64,000 bases of DNA from Beroe forskalii (lineage: Eukaryota > Ctenophora > Nuda > Beroida > Beroidae): assembly GCA_011033025.1 (NCBI GenBank), contig WFMF01000005.1, forward strand, positions 1,302,001-1,366,000, in the 5' to 3' direction. Of the stretch, positions 22,835-37,800 are shown piece by piece; the stretch's first letter is position 1; every line of letters begins with the position of its first letter. The position numbers and the translations under genes were made by a program. The notes below the pieces were generated by a model, which made no database searches, was not told where the DNA came from, and saw nothing but the letters and a program-made list of their open reading frames with translations.

Positions 22835-25800
22835 CTGAAAGGAGAGGGGTTAATCAAAGCAGGAAAAGAGGTAATCACGGGGAGGAAAGGGGTATAATTA
22901 ATGGAGAAGAATGTTTTGTTCAGGACCGCTTGAGCCGGGATGTTAAATACGTGAAAAAATCGCCAAAAAGTACGACGTATTGGCCTTTGAAGAAAAATAG
23001 GCAGTATCCAAGAAGCCCGACCACCATCGCGGAATTCCGCGCGGAATTCCGTGGTAAAATTCCGCGCGGAATCGACAGCGGAATCAAGGGCGGCAAATTC
23101 TGCGCGGAATTTTACCACGGAATCGTGGTCGGAAGATTCTTGGAGCACTACCTAAAAGGCGGAACTAGTGCTAAAATCGCAAATAGAAATCTGAATCAAA
23201 CGTCAATGTGCTATCGACTACATAGGTGAATTTATCATTTTATCAATCATTTAAATTTAAATACGTGAATAAAGCTGAGTAAAGGCAACTTAATCAAAGA
23301 GAGTCAGAGCAAACAGAGGATCGCATATCAGCATCAAGGAAATGATGTCTACAGATAGGATGGGTGTTGACCCCTTTTGAGACCTGGTTACGTGACCCAT
23401 AAGCCTAGCATGCAAGGGTGGACAGATTGATACAGTCTGGTAGGGCTGATAGGGTGTCTGGTTCGCTCTATACATGCCACTGCCAGGTCACGTGAACAAG
23501 ACCAAGCGAGGGTTAACAGCCATCTCATCTGCAGATCTCACTTCCTTGATGCTGCTATGCTTGCCTTATACTGACATACTGGTGCCTTGACTCTTAGTTT
23601 GCCACAAGCTTTCTCTTGTCAGACGCCTTCGGCGGACGCGCGCGCTTCGCGCCTTCGCGCGCGCGCCCTCCAAAGGCGAAGGGGTCAGATAACGTCTGAC
23701 AAGCTTTCTCTGAACACGCCTGTAAGTGAATTCGCGAAGTGGAAAGGAATTGAGAACGGGAATGCGCGGTCGCGCGCGCTGCAAAATTACGGAATGCAAC
23801 TCGCGTGTGACAGTAAGGACTTCAGCAGAATTTCCAAGGTTGACTGAGGGTGCTATTTCTTATGTGAGCTGTTACAAGAGATTGAGTTGAAGTCAAATTT
23901 CAACAAGGCTACACACTAGAAGCCTTTAATCTTATGAAGGAAGATCTGAGAAGTAAAGTCACCGACAGTGACTGGTGAAGATTAAGAATTAAAGCAGCTG
24001 CAGAACCGTGTCATAAATTTTCTTTACTTTCGAGTATTGTACACTATACACCTTACTATACATCAAGTATCCAGCCATCCTTATTAGGGGCCTGTATAAC
24101 ACATCAGTCGATCGAATGGAATTGGTCGATCGATCGGGAGCGTGTTTTGACAGGCCCTGAATGACTAAGGTCTAAGACATGTTTGAGTAGGCTTCTATTG
24201 TAGCTACACATAAGCTATTAACTTACTAGGTCAAAAGATTTTCTGCAAAAACACATCATTCGATAGAATGAAGATGATCTTGATCGATCGAATTATCTGT
24301 TATACATGCCCCTAAGCTGATCCTAGTTTAGGCATTAGTTGCCCCGGATATAAAAGAATAGGAGATTATGAAAGAAAATTTATAGGCTATGTTATGATGC
24401 AGATGACACAGGCAGTTAAATGCGTAATGGCAATTGTTGTCCTATAACAATGTATGTGCAAGGGCAAGCATCTAGTCTACTGTTCATTAGGGCTAAAAAC
24501 CAGCCGGCAACTGGTTTCATAGGCCCCAAATAATCGCTACATAGCATCCAACTTTAAGACTATAGCAACATAATTCAAGGTCAAGGGCAAAACAAGCTGT
24601 AAGTAAATCTTTAATAGTATATTTCTGGGATGTAATAATTTACGAGCTGACCAACAAACAACTGTTCAAGTGTGAAAAACTGAAAAAATACTGAGAAGGT
24701 CCACTATGGCAGAGTCAGGACAAACAACGGATCAGGTAACAGCAAGAGAGAAATGGTGTCAACTGATGAGGTGGGTGCTGACCCTGGTGCGTTTGATCAC
24801 GTGACCTATCAGCTCTGCTGACAGATGCACGTCTCAAATGTGCCGCCCCTTGCATGCTATGACTGTAGGTCACGTGATCAGAGCACACCCAGGTCTAATC
24901 AGTAGAAATCATTTCTCTCAATCCATGAAAATCTGTTCGAAGGGTAAATTTGCAGGTAAATTCGCCTAACTAGAAATGAAAACAAGGAAAAAGGAAAAAG
25001 TCTTATCATCAGTATTTTCCACATATAAGAGTAAGGGAGGGTAGGTACTGCAGTTTATACCGACAAGTTACTTATAGTTAGGACAAGAACCGCCGTGAGT
25101 ACCGACTACTTGGGGTTGGAAGGGTTTAAAGGTGGTAAATGACCACAAAGCCGGTTCAAGGTTGTAGAATGCATTGATGAGATGACTTTGCACATTTTTG
25201 GCGACTTCTGACTTTCGGAGACGCCGGACCATACCAATTTTTGGCCCGATTGGTCACTCAGAACGGCCACAATGGGGCCTTTCCATAGTAGATTTTCAAA
25301 ATGGAAAGGATTAGAACCAAATGAGAACGGGGATTTTGAAGGGTTTAAAGGTGGTAAATGACTCCAAAACTGGTTCAGAGTTGTAGAGGGCATTGAGGAG
25401 ATGACTTGTGAAAATTTTTGGCGACTTTGGACTCTCCAGGACGCCGGGCCACGCCCTTTTCGTCACAAAAATCGAAATTTTTAAAATTGCCTAAAATGGC
25501 CCAAAACCGATTGGAACGTGTTTATACAGTCCCTAGGAATGTCCATACCAATTTTTGGTCCGATTGGTCACTCAGAACGGCCACAACGGGGCCTTTCCAT
25601 AGTAGATTTTCAAAATGGAAAGGATGAGAACCAAATGAGAACCAAATGAGAACGGGGATTTTGAAAGGTTTAAAGGTGGTAAATGACTCCAAAACCGGTT
25701 CAGGGGTGTAGAGGGCTTTGAGGAGATGACTTGTGCAAATTTTTGGCGACTTTGGACTTTCGGGGACGCCGGGCTACGCCCTTTTCGTCACAAAAATCGA

Positions 25801-28800
25801 AAATTTTAGAATTGCGTAAAATGACTCAAAACCGGTTGGAACGTGTTTATATAGTCCCTAGGAGTGTCCATACCAATTTTTGGCCCGATTGGTCACTCAG
25901 AACGGCCACAATGGGGCCTTTCCATAGTAGATTTTCAAAATGGAAAGGATGAGAACCAAATGAGAACCAAATGAGAACCAAATGAGAACCAAATGAGAAC
26001 GGGGATTTTGAAGGGTTTAAAGGTGGTAAATGACTCCAAAACCGGTTCAGGGTTGTAGAGGGCATTGAGGAGATGACTTGTGCAAATTTTTGGCGACTTT
26101 GGACTTTCGGGGACGCCAGGCCACGCCCTTTTCGTAACAAAAATCGAAAATTTTAAAATTGCGTAAAATGACTCAAAACCGGTTGAAACGTGTTTATATA
26201 GTCCCTATAGGAGTCCCTACTAGGAGTGTCCATACCAGTTTTTGGCCCGATTGGTCACTCAGAACGGCCACAATGGGGCCTTTCCATAGTAGATTTTCAA
26301 AATGGAAAGGATGAGAACCAAATGAGAACCAAATGAGAATTTTGAAGGGTTTAAAGGTGGTAAATGACTCCAAAACCGGTTCAGGGTTGTAGAGGGCATT
26401 TAGGAGATGACTTGTGCAAATTATTGGCGACATTGGACTTTCGGGGACGCCGGACCACGCCCTTTACGTCAAAAAATCGAAAATTTTAAAATTGCGTAAT
26501 ATGACTCGAAACCGGTTGGAACGTGTTTATATAGTCCCTAGGAGTGTCCATACCAATTTTTGGCCCGATTGGTCACTCAGAACGGCCACAATGGGGCCTT
26601 TCCATAGTAGATTTTCAAAATGGAAAGGATGAGAACCAAATGAGAACCAAATGAGAACGGGGATTTTGAAGGGTTGAAAAGGTGGTAAATGACTCCAAAA
26701 CCGGTTCAGGGTTGTAGAGGGCATTGAGGAGATGACTTGTGCAAATTTTTGGCGACTTTGGACTTTCGGGGACGCCGGCCACGCCCTTTTCGTCACAAAA
26801 ATCGAAAATTTTAAAATTGCGTAAAATGACTCAAAACCGGTTGGAACGTGTTTATATAGTCCCTAGGAGTGTCCATACCAGTTTTTTGTGACGAAAAGGG
26901 CGTGGCCCGGCGTCCCCGAAAGTCCAAAGTCGCCAAAAATTTGTACAAGACATCTCCGCAATGGCCTCTACAACCCTAAACCGGTTCTCGAGTCATTTAC
27001 CACCTTTAAACCCTTCAAAATCCCCGTTCTCATTTGGTTCTCATCCTTTCCACTTTGAAAATCTACCATGGAAAGGCCCCATTGTGGCCGTTCTGAGTGA
27101 CCAATCGGGCCAAAAATTGGTATGGACACTCCTAGGGACCATATAAACACGTTCCAACTGGTTTTGAGTCATTTTACGCAATTTTAAAATTTTCGATTTT
27201 TGTGACGAAAAGGGCGTGGCCCGGCGTCCGGTCCCCGAAAGTCCAAAGTCGCCAAATATTTGATAAGTCATCTCCTCAATGGCCTCTACAACCCTAAACC
27301 GGTTCTGGAGTCATTTACCACCTTTAAACCCTTCCAAATCCCCGTTCTCATTTGGTTCTCATCCTTTCCACTTTGAAAATCTACTATGGAAAGGCCCCAT
27401 TGTGGCCGTTCTGAGTGACCAATCGGGCCAAAAATTGGTATGGACACTCCTAGGGGCCATATAAACACGTTCCAACCGGTTTTGAGTCATTTTACGCAAT
27501 TTTAAAATTTTCGAAAATCCAAAAGTCGCCAAAAATTTGTACAAGTCATCTCCTCAATGCCCTCTACAACCCTGAACCGGTTCTGGAGTCATTTACCGCC
27601 TTTAAACCCTTCAAAATCCCCGTTCTCATTTGGTTCTCATCCTTTCCACTTTGAAAATCTACTATGGAAAGGCCCCATTGTGGCCGTTCTGAGTGACCAA
27701 TCGGGCCAAAAATTGGTATGGACACTCCTAGGGACCATATAAACACGTTCCAACCGGTTTTGAGTCATTTTACGCAATTTTAAAATTTTCGATTTTGTGA
27801 CGAAAGGGCGTGGCCCGGCGTCCCCGAAAGTCCAAAGTCGCCAAAAATTTGTACAAGTCATCTCCTCAATGCCCTCTACAACCCTGAACCGGTTCTGGAG
27901 TCATTTACCGCCTTTAAACCCTTCAAAATCCCCGTTCTCATTTGGTTCTCATCCTTTCCACTTTGAAATCTACTATGGAAAGGCCCCATTGTGGCCGTTC
28001 TGAGTGACCAATCGGGCCAAAAATTGGTATGGACACTCCTGGGGACCATATAAACACGTTCCAACCGGTTTTGAGTCATTTTACGCAATTTTAAAATTTT
28101 CGATTTTGTGACGAAAGGGCGTGGCCCGGCGTCCCCGAAAGTCCAAAGTCGCCAAAAATTTGTACAAGTCATCTTCTCAATGCCCTCTACAACCCTGAAC
28201 CGGTTCTGGAGTCTTTACCATTTTAAACCCTTCAAAATCCCCGTTCTCATTTGGTTCTCATCCTTTCCACTTTGAAAATCTACTATGGAAAGGCCCCATT
28301 GTGGCCGTTCTGAGTGACCAATCAGGCCAAAAATTGGTATGGACACTCCTAGGGACCATATAAACACGTTCCAACCGGTTTTGAGTCATTTTACGCAATT
28401 TTAAAATTTTCGATTTTTGTGACGAAAAGGGCGTGGCCCGGCGTCCCCGAAAGTCCAAAGTCGCCAAAAATTTGTACAAGTCATCTCCTCAATGCCCTCT
28501 ACAACCCTGAACCGGTTCTGGAGTCATTTACCACCTTTAAACCCTTCCAAATCCCCGTTCTCATTTGGTTCTCATCCTTTCCACTTTGAAAATCTACTAT
28601 GGAAAGGCCCCATTGTGGCCGTTCTGAGTGACCAATCGGGCCAAAAATTGATATGGACACTCCTAGGAACCATATAAACACGTTCCAACCGGTTTTGAGT
28701 CATTTTACGCAATTTTAAAATTTTCGATTTTTGTGACGAAAAGGGCGTGGCCCGGCGTCCCCGAAAGTCCAAAGTCGCCAAAAATTTGTACAAGTCATCT

Positions 28801-31800
28801 CCTCAATGCCCTCTACAACCCTGAACCGGTTCTGGAGTCATTTACCGCCTTTAAACCCTTCAAAATCCCCGTTCTCATTTGGTTCTCATCCTTTCCACTT
28901 TGAAAATCTACTATGGAAAGGCCCCATTGTGGCCGTTCTGAGTGACCAATCGGGCCAAAAATTGGTATGGACACTCCTAGGGACCATATAAACACGTTCC
29001 AACCGGTTTTGAGTCATTTTACGCAATTTTAAAATTTTCGATTTTGTGACGAAAAGGGCGTGGCCCGGCGTCCCCGAAAGTCCAAAGTCGCCAAAAATTT
29101 GTACAAGTCATCTTCTCAATGCCCTCTACAACCCTGAACCGGTTCTGGAGTCTTTTACCAACTTCAAACACTTCAAAATCCCCGTTCTCATTTGGTTCTC
29201 ATCCTTTCCACTTTGAAAATCTACTATGGAAAGGCCCCATTGTGGCCGTTCTGAGTGACCAATCGGGCCAAAAATTGGTATGGACACTCCTAGGGACCAT
29301 ATAAACACGTTCCAACCGGTTTTGAGTCATTTTACGCAATTTTAAAATTTTCGATTTTGTGACGAAAAGGGCGTGGCCCGGCGTCCCCGAAAGTCCAAAG
29401 TCGCCAAAAATTTGTACAAGTCATCTTCTCAATGCCTTCTACAACCCTGAACCGGTTCTGGAGTCTTTTACCAACTTTAAACCCTTCAAAATCCCCGTTC
29501 TCATTTGGTTCTCATCCTTTCCACTTTGAAAATCTACTATGGAAAGGCCCCATTGTGGCCGTTCTGAGTGACCAATCGGGCCAAAAATTGGTATGGACAC
29601 TCTAGGGACCCTATAAACACGTTCCAACCGGTTTTGAGTCATTTTACGCAATTTAAAATTTTCGATTTTGTGACGAAAAGGGCGTGGCCCGGCGTCCCCG
29701 AAAGTCCAAAGTCGCCAAAAATTTGTACAAGTCATCTCCTCAATGCCCTCTACAACCCTGAACCGGTTCTGGAGTCATTTACCGCCTTTAAACCCTTCAA
29801 AATCCCCGTTCTCATTTGGTTCTCATCCTTTCCACTTTGAAAATCTACTATGGAAAGGCCCCATTGTGGCCGTTCTGAGTGACCAATCGGGCCAAAAATT
29901 GGTATGGACACTCCTGGGGACCATATAAACACGTTCCAACCGGTTTTGAGTCATTTTACGCAATTTTAAAATTTTCGATTTTTGTGACGAAAAGGGCGTG
30001 GCCCGGCGTCCCCGAAAGTCCAAAGTCGCCAAAAATTTGTACAAGTCATCTTCTCAATGCCCTCTACAACCCTGAACCGGTTCTGGAGTCTTTTACCAAC
30101 TTTAAACCCTTCAAAATCCCCGTTCTCATTTGGTTCTCATCCTTTCCACTTTGAAAATCTACTATGGAAAGGCCCCATTGTGGCCGTTCTGAGTGACCAA
30201 TCGGGCCAAAAATTGGTATGGACACTCCTAGGGACCATATAAACACGTTCCAACCGGTTTTGAGTCATTTTACGCAATTTTAAAATTTTCGATTTTGTGA
30301 CGAAAAGGGCGTGGCCCGGCGTCCCCGAAAGTCCAAAGTCGCCAAAATTTGTACAAGTCATCTTCTCAATGCCCTCTACAACCCTGAACCGGTTCTGGAG
30401 TCTTTTACCAACTTCAAACACTTCAAAATCCCCGTTCTCATTTGGTTCTCATCCTTTCCACTTTGAAAATCTACTATGGAAAGGCCCCATTGTGGCCGTT
30501 CTGAGTGACCAATCGGGCCAAAAATTGGTATGGACACTCCTAGGGACCATATAAACACGTTCCAACCGGTTTTGAGTCATTTTACGCAATTTTAAAATTT
30601 TCGATTTTTGTGACGAAAAGGGCGTGGCCCGGCGTCCCCGAAAGTCCAAAGTCGCCAAAAATTTGTACAAGTCATCTTCTCAATGCCTTCTACAACCCTG
30701 AACCGGTTCTGGAGTCTTTTACCAACTTTAAACCCTTCAAAATCCCCGTTCTCATTTGGTTCTCATCCTTTCCACTTTGAAAATCTACTATGGAAAGGCC
30801 CCATTGTGGCCGTTCTGAGTGACCAATCGGGCCAAAAATTAGTATGGACACTCCTAGGGACCATATAAACACGTTCCAACCGGTTTTGAGTCATTTTACG
30901 CAATTTTAAAATTTTCGATTTTTGTGACGAAAAGGGCGTGGCCCGGCGTCCCCGAAAGTCCAATGTCGCCAAAAATTTGTACAAGTCATCTCCTCAATGC
31001 CCTCTACAACCCTGAACCGGTTCTGGAGTCATTTACCAACTTTAAACCCTTCAAAATCCCCGTTCTCATTTGGTTCTCATTTGGTTCTCATCCTTTCCAC
31101 GACCTTTCCAAATCCTTTCCAAATAGGCGAATTCACTTACTCGAACACGCGCGCTTGCGCGTGCAACATAGGTCCTACAACGTAGAAAAACCTCTCTATC
31201 ACATTCGCAAGAAATTTGGGAATGAACATACCGCGGTACGTACCGTGGTATGTGCCGACTGGCGACTAGTTAGGACATGTTCCGACTTCCTTGGTACATA
31301 CCCCGTAACACATTCTCTAGTCGGCACATACCGCGGTGCGTACCGCCTCTGCACGCGCATTTATTCCCGAATTTCTCGCGATAGAGAGGTTGTCCTACGT
31401 TGTAGGACTTATTTTGCACGCGCAAACGCGAGCGAACAAACAGGGACACATAGCATGTGATGAGATACGCCTGGCATGTATAGAGCGAACCAGACACCAA
31501 TCAGCCCTACCAGACTGTATCAATCTGTCCACCCTTGCATGCTAGGCATATGAGTCACGTGACCAGGTCTCAAAAGGGGTCAACACCCATCCTATCTGTA
31601 GACATCATTTCCTTGATGCTGCTATGCGATCCTTTTTTTGCTCTGACTCTCTTTGATTAAGTTGCCTTTACTCAGCTTTATTCACGTATTTAAATTTAAA
31701 TGATTGATAAATTCACCTATGTAGTCGATAGCACATTGACGTTTGATTCAGATTTCTATTTGCGATTTTAGCACTAGTTCCGCCTTTTAGGTAGTGCTCC

Positions 31801-34800
31801 AAGAATCTTCCGACCACGATTCCGTGGTAAAATTCCGCGCAGAATTTGCCGCCCTTGATACCGCTGTCGATTCCGCTGTCGATTCCGCGCGGAATTTTAC
31901 CACGGAATTCCGCGCGGAATTCCGCGATGGTGGTCGGGCTTCTTGGATACTGCCGAAAAATACGCTTATTTTTCTCACAATACGTGACTTGAGAATAACA
32001 ACACGGATTCTGAATAGGGGTTGTTAAATACGTGAAAAAGTACGCGCGCATGCGCTACCGAATATAGTAAAACGATTGTATCGCTAACATTTCGAGTGCG
32101 CGCGTGACCAATACATTCAGACAATGCCGTTTATTCGAAGTTTGAGCAAAATTTTAAAATTGTACTATTGTAGCTGAAAAAGTACGGCAGTTTCTGCCAA
32201 AAAATACGTATTGTACTTTTTGACGTATTTTTAAAAACTACGTATTTAACAACCTTGCGCTTGAGGAAGCTGATAAGTGATCATGCAACCCTTAACCCTG
32301 AGCTTGAAGTTAGACTCACGAGATGAGTACTGAGCAGAAGACCACAAACCTGGTGATTTGTTCTCTGAGCTTCTCACTGTTTCCCTCTGCAAACAAGTAG
32401 AGCAAGGTACATGAGAAGTAGTGGGTGTGGGTGTTGGGGTACCTCAGCTGGTTGCAGATAGCGTTCAGGAACAGGTAACGACCTGCGAGAGTGGAAGATG
32501 GCGCTTACAAAACAACAACCAATTCGTAGGTTTTGATTTTTGCCTCGACTATCATACTCCATGCATTGAAATCCGATGGAGTACTCGTTACATTTTATGA
32601 GAGGAAATTGCATTGCTCATCTGAAGATCCTGGATCTCACCTTCGTTGTCCAAGTCCACGGCAAGGTTCTGGAAGATATCCATGTGAGCTCCCTGAGCAA
32701 TGGTGGTCTGGGTGGGTGTGTGTCGGTTGGAATGCATCAAGTTGATGGCTTGCACTCCAACGTACAGCACCAGACTGTTCATGAGAGGAATGTTGTACCG
32801 ACTTCCTGTTTCCAGTTTGGGCATCTGCGGGAGGGTTTTGTGATGAAGACATACCAAACTGGTGTGAGACTGCATTATTTAAGATGAGATTAAGTAACAT
32901 GTTTTGAAGCATCACAACCCAATACAACCATACAAAGCCGTATGGTTTATCAACTATTCAACTACTGCCTGTTTTTTCAAAAATAATTCCGGCATTTCCG
33001 CCATGTCCTCCCACCACTCTAGACAGTTCCTCAGATGGAGCTTTGGTGCTGTGTAGACATGAGGAAAAACTGGTTCGGCTCTTGAGGTAGGAGTCAAGGT
33101 CCTTCTTGAAGGTGGCAGGGATAGCAGTGGTGTAGTCGTAACTCATGCGAGGGGATTCGGAGATCGACTCCAGCTGATCAACCTTTACAAGAGGCATGGG
33201 AGTGTGAGGGGGAGTGGTGGGTTGGAAGGGTTGAGGGGTCAACGCAATTCTGAGGGGTGTAAGGCAAGTACTGCAACAGAGTTTTTTTTCAAAATAATTC
33301 AGGTTACATGAATAAGTTTCGTTTCGTATCATACCTGTCCTCCCACCAAGGAGGTCTTACTACTTCTCTCTTTTTTCATGGATCTTTGAGGTTTCATCTC
33401 TCTTACTTCATTAAAATCGCCGTTTTAATCTATTACCAATTTTTAAAGGCCGTTTTGTTCAATTTTAAAAAAACATCACCCTTCCAGCTTCAAAAACTTT
33501 CTTTTGGTAAAAACTCATTCTTCCTCCTTTGTAGGCTAATTTGGTGTGGCACAGACGTGTAAATATTAGCTCAACACGTCTGGGCGTCGACAGCGTTTTA
33601 CCATCCGAAATGCCGACATTTTTATATATTTAGCACCGAATTATGTTCGTACCTCCATACCTTAGCCATTTTAATCCTATTCCACCAATTTTCTATTATT
33701 TCATCTTACTACTCGTTTTGTTCTCTTTTTTTTCATACCCAATCCATTTATCATTATTTCAACTTCCTTCCAAGTGACCGTTTTCCTTCCGCCCATCAAA
33801 ATTTTTAAAGGCCGCAATTTTGGGTTAAAAAAACTCACCCTCTCAAAAACTCGTTCTTTTCTATTCGTTCCTCCTTTGTAGGCGCAGCTTGAATTTGCGT
33901 GGCGCACAGACGTAAATAGTATTACTATATAATTCTGGGCGTCGACAGAATTGAGCCGCGCACGTTGATTACTATCCAAAATGCAACGACATTCTTTATA
34001 TAGGAGCGATTACACGTGTGCGGCATATTACTGACTAAGTTAATCATCCGTGTTCGTTTTCGTATCTCTCCATACCTTAGCCATTTTAATCCTATTCCAC
34101 CAATTTTCTATTATTTCTCATCTTACTACTCGTAACTAGCGTTTTGTTCTCTTTTTTTTCATATTCTAGCACCGATTATCTACCTCAATTCCATTTATCA
34201 TTATTTCATACTCTTCTTCCAGCTTCATACTAAAATCGACCGTTTTCCCCTTCCGCCCATCAAAATTTTAAAGGCCGCAATTTTGGTAAAAAAAACTCAC
34301 CCTCTCAAAAAACTCGCTCTTTTCTATTCGTTCCTCCTTTGTAGGCGCAGCTTGAATTTGCGTGGCACACAGACGTGTAAATATTAGCTCAACACGTCTG
34401 GGCGTCGACAGAATTGAGCCGCGCACGTTGATTACTATCCGAAATACAACGACATTCTTTATATAGGAGCAATTTGATTACACGTGTGCGGCATATTACT
34501 GACTAAGTTAATCATACGTGTTCGTTTTCGTATCTCTCCATACCTTAGCCATTTTAATCCTATTCCACCAATTTTCTATTATTTCTCATCTTACTACTCG
34601 TAACTAGCGTTTTGTTCTCTTTTTTCATATTTTAGCACCGATTATCTACCTCAATTCCATTTATCATTATTTCATACTCTTCTTCCAGCTTCATACTAAA
34701 ATCGACCGTTTTCCCCTTCCGCCCATCAAAATTTTAAAGGCCGCAATTTTGGTAAAAAAAACTCACCCTCTCAAAAACTCGTTCTTTTCTGTTCGTTCCT

Positions 34801-37800
34801 CCTTTGTAGGCGCAGCTTGAATTTGCGTGGCGCACAGACGTGTAAATATTAGCTCAACACGTCTGGGCGTCGACAGAATTGAGCCGCGCACGTTGATTAC
34901 TATCCGAAATGCAACGGCATTCTTTATATAGGAGCAATTTGATTACACGTGTGCGGCATATTACTGACTAAGTTAATCATACGTGTTCGTTTTCGTATCT
35001 CTCCATACCTTAGCCAATTTAATCCTATTCCACCAATTTTCTATTATTTCTCATCTTACTACTCGTAACTAGCGTTTTGTTCTCTTTTTTTCATATTTTA
35101 GCACCGATTATCTACCTCAATTCCATTTATCATTATTTCATACTCTTCTTCCAGCTTCATACTAAAATCGACCGTTTTCCCCTTCCGCCCATCAAAATTT
35201 TAAAGGCCGCAATTTTGGTAAAAAAAACTCACCCTCTCAAAAAACTCGTTCTTTTCTATTCGTTCCTCCTTTGTAGGCGCAGCTTGAATTTGCGTGGCGC
35301 ACAGACGTGTAAATATTAGCTCAACACGTCTGGGCGTCGACAGAATTGAGCCGCGCACGTTGATTACTATCCGAAATACAACGACATTCTTTATATAGGA
35401 GCAATTTGATTACACGTGTGCGGCATATTACTGACTAAGTTAATCATACGTGTTCGTTTTCGTATCTCTCCATACCTTAGCCATTTTAATCCTATTCCAC
35501 CAATTTTCTATTATTTCTCATCTTACTACTCGTAACTAGCGTTTTGTTCTCTTTTTTTTCATATTCTAGCACCGATTATCTACCTCAATTCCATTTATCA
35601 TTATTTCATACTCTTCTTCCAGCTTCATACTAAAATCGACCGTTTTCCCCTTCCGCCCATCAAAATTTTAAAGGCCGCAATTTTGGTAAAAAAAAAACTC
35701 ACCCTCTCAAAAAACTACCCCTTACCAACGGAATTCTTTATTAACCTTTTAATTTATTTTCTTGTGTTTAAATCAAACGCTGTTTTTGTTGCTTGTTTGA
35801 GACGAATTTTGCTTTGGTCACACCTATAGAAGATCAAAGACAAGCCTTGGAAACTAGCTGATGGGTTGGAATCCCGAAAGACCACTAAAGAAAAGCAATT
35901 AGGAAAAGGATGAGTGTTTTGAACGCATTTTTAACCTCTTATTTTCTTATTTTATTTTTTAATTTTATCATTTTTAATAACTACTTAGTACTCACTTACT
36001 GGGGAGGGCCGGGGGGTTGCCGTCCTTGCCAGGACGGAAGTAATCAATTTTCCCCTAGTACAGAATAATTACATTTGGGAAGGGTTAGCAGAGATTGAGA
36101 TTCATCGAGTATGTACCATGCGGCATACGCCATGCACGCTATACCCACATCCAGAAAATTTTGAATTTCCTCTGAGACCCATTTTTTATGATTTCTGTGA
36201 CCTGCTCGCTTCGCTCGCAAAAAAAAGACCACAAATAAATACAAGGAACGATAATGCGACAATATTTTTCATTTGTAATTCTAGTTTTTAGTCCTTACTG
36301 ATCTTCCTGAGCGCCGCAGGCGAAAATTTTTAAAGTTCCACATCGAAAACTATGTCAATTTAGTTGGATAATGAACCACAACAGCCCGCCGCAGGCGAAA
36401 ATTTTTGGTGTTTTGCATCCATATTTGCAGGAATCTGTATAATTTGATTACAACCGCCCGCCGCAGGCGAAAATTTTCAGGAATTTTTGCATTTGCATCG
36501 AATCTGCATCTAAAGTCAATTTGGTATCAATAATTTGCTTACAAAAGTCCGCCAAAGGCGAAAATTTTATATGTTTCACATCTGTGGCTTGATCTAAAAC
36601 CAATTCATTGACACAATTTGATCACAACAGCCTGCCGCAGGCGAAAATTTTTAGAGTTATTCGCATCTGAATCTGCATCTAAAGTCAATTTGGTATCAAT
36701 AATTTGCTTACAAAAGTCCGCCAAAGGCGAAAATTTTATATGTTTCACATCTGTGGCTGGATCTAAAACCAATTCATTGACACAATTTGATCACAACAGC
36801 CCGCCGCAGGCGAAAATTTTTGGTGTTTTGCATTCATATTTGCAGGAATCTGTATAATTTGACTACAACAGCCCGCCGCAGGCGAAAATTTTCAGGAATT
36901 TTTGCATCTGAATCTGCATCTTAAGTAAATTTGGTATCAATAATTTGCTTACATTGACACAATTTGATCACAACAGCCCGCCGCAGGCGAAAATTTTTGG
37001 TGTTTTGCATTCATATTTGCAGGAATCTGTATGATTTGACTACAACAGCCCGCCGCAGACGAAAATTTTCAGGAATTTTTGCATTTGAATCAGCATCTTT
37101 AGTCAATTTGGTATCAATAATTTGTTTACAAAAGTCCGCCAAAGGCGAAAATTTTATATGTTTCACATCTGTGGCTGGATCTAAAACCAATTCATTGACA
37201 CAATTTGATCACAACAGCCCGCTGCAGGCGAAAATTTTTATTTTTTTTTGCATCTGAAACTGCCTCTAATGTAAAGTCAATTTGGTATTGATAATTTGAT
37301 TTAACAACAGTCCGCCGCACACGAAGATTTTGATGTACTTCACAGTTCACACGTCCTGTGGCTGTTTCTTAGACCCGTTCTAGACAGGGAATTTTGAGGA
37401 GCTATTGCTCGAGCAATTGCTCGAGCAAGCCTGTCTAGAATGAGGTTTTTCGCTTGCCCGAGCTATTGCTCGAGCAATAGCTCGGGTAATAGTTGGAGGT
37501 ATTACCCGAGCAATTGCTCGAGCAATAGCTCGGGCAATCATTCCTGTCTAGAAAGCACTCTTACCCGGGCAATAGCTCTCACTGATACACGTGACCCTGT
37601 CACGTGGGTCGAGTCATGACACAGCGTGAAATAGGAAGCTGATTCATAGCTGATGGCAGTGACGCTATACCTGTTTTGTTATTGTAACATTATACCTTCC
37701 TTATGCACGTGATATTAGAGATGCGCTGACAGGAGCTATAGCTCGAGCAACCCTGTCTAGAAAGATTTTCGAATCCAATGATTGCTCGGGTAAGCGTGGA

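Noticed and set aside
36300..37320. CRISPR-like appearance: ~20 bp repeats with ~60 bp spacers
   Set aside because: The genome is eukaryotic, spacers are related to each other and vary in length, and no cas genes are present.
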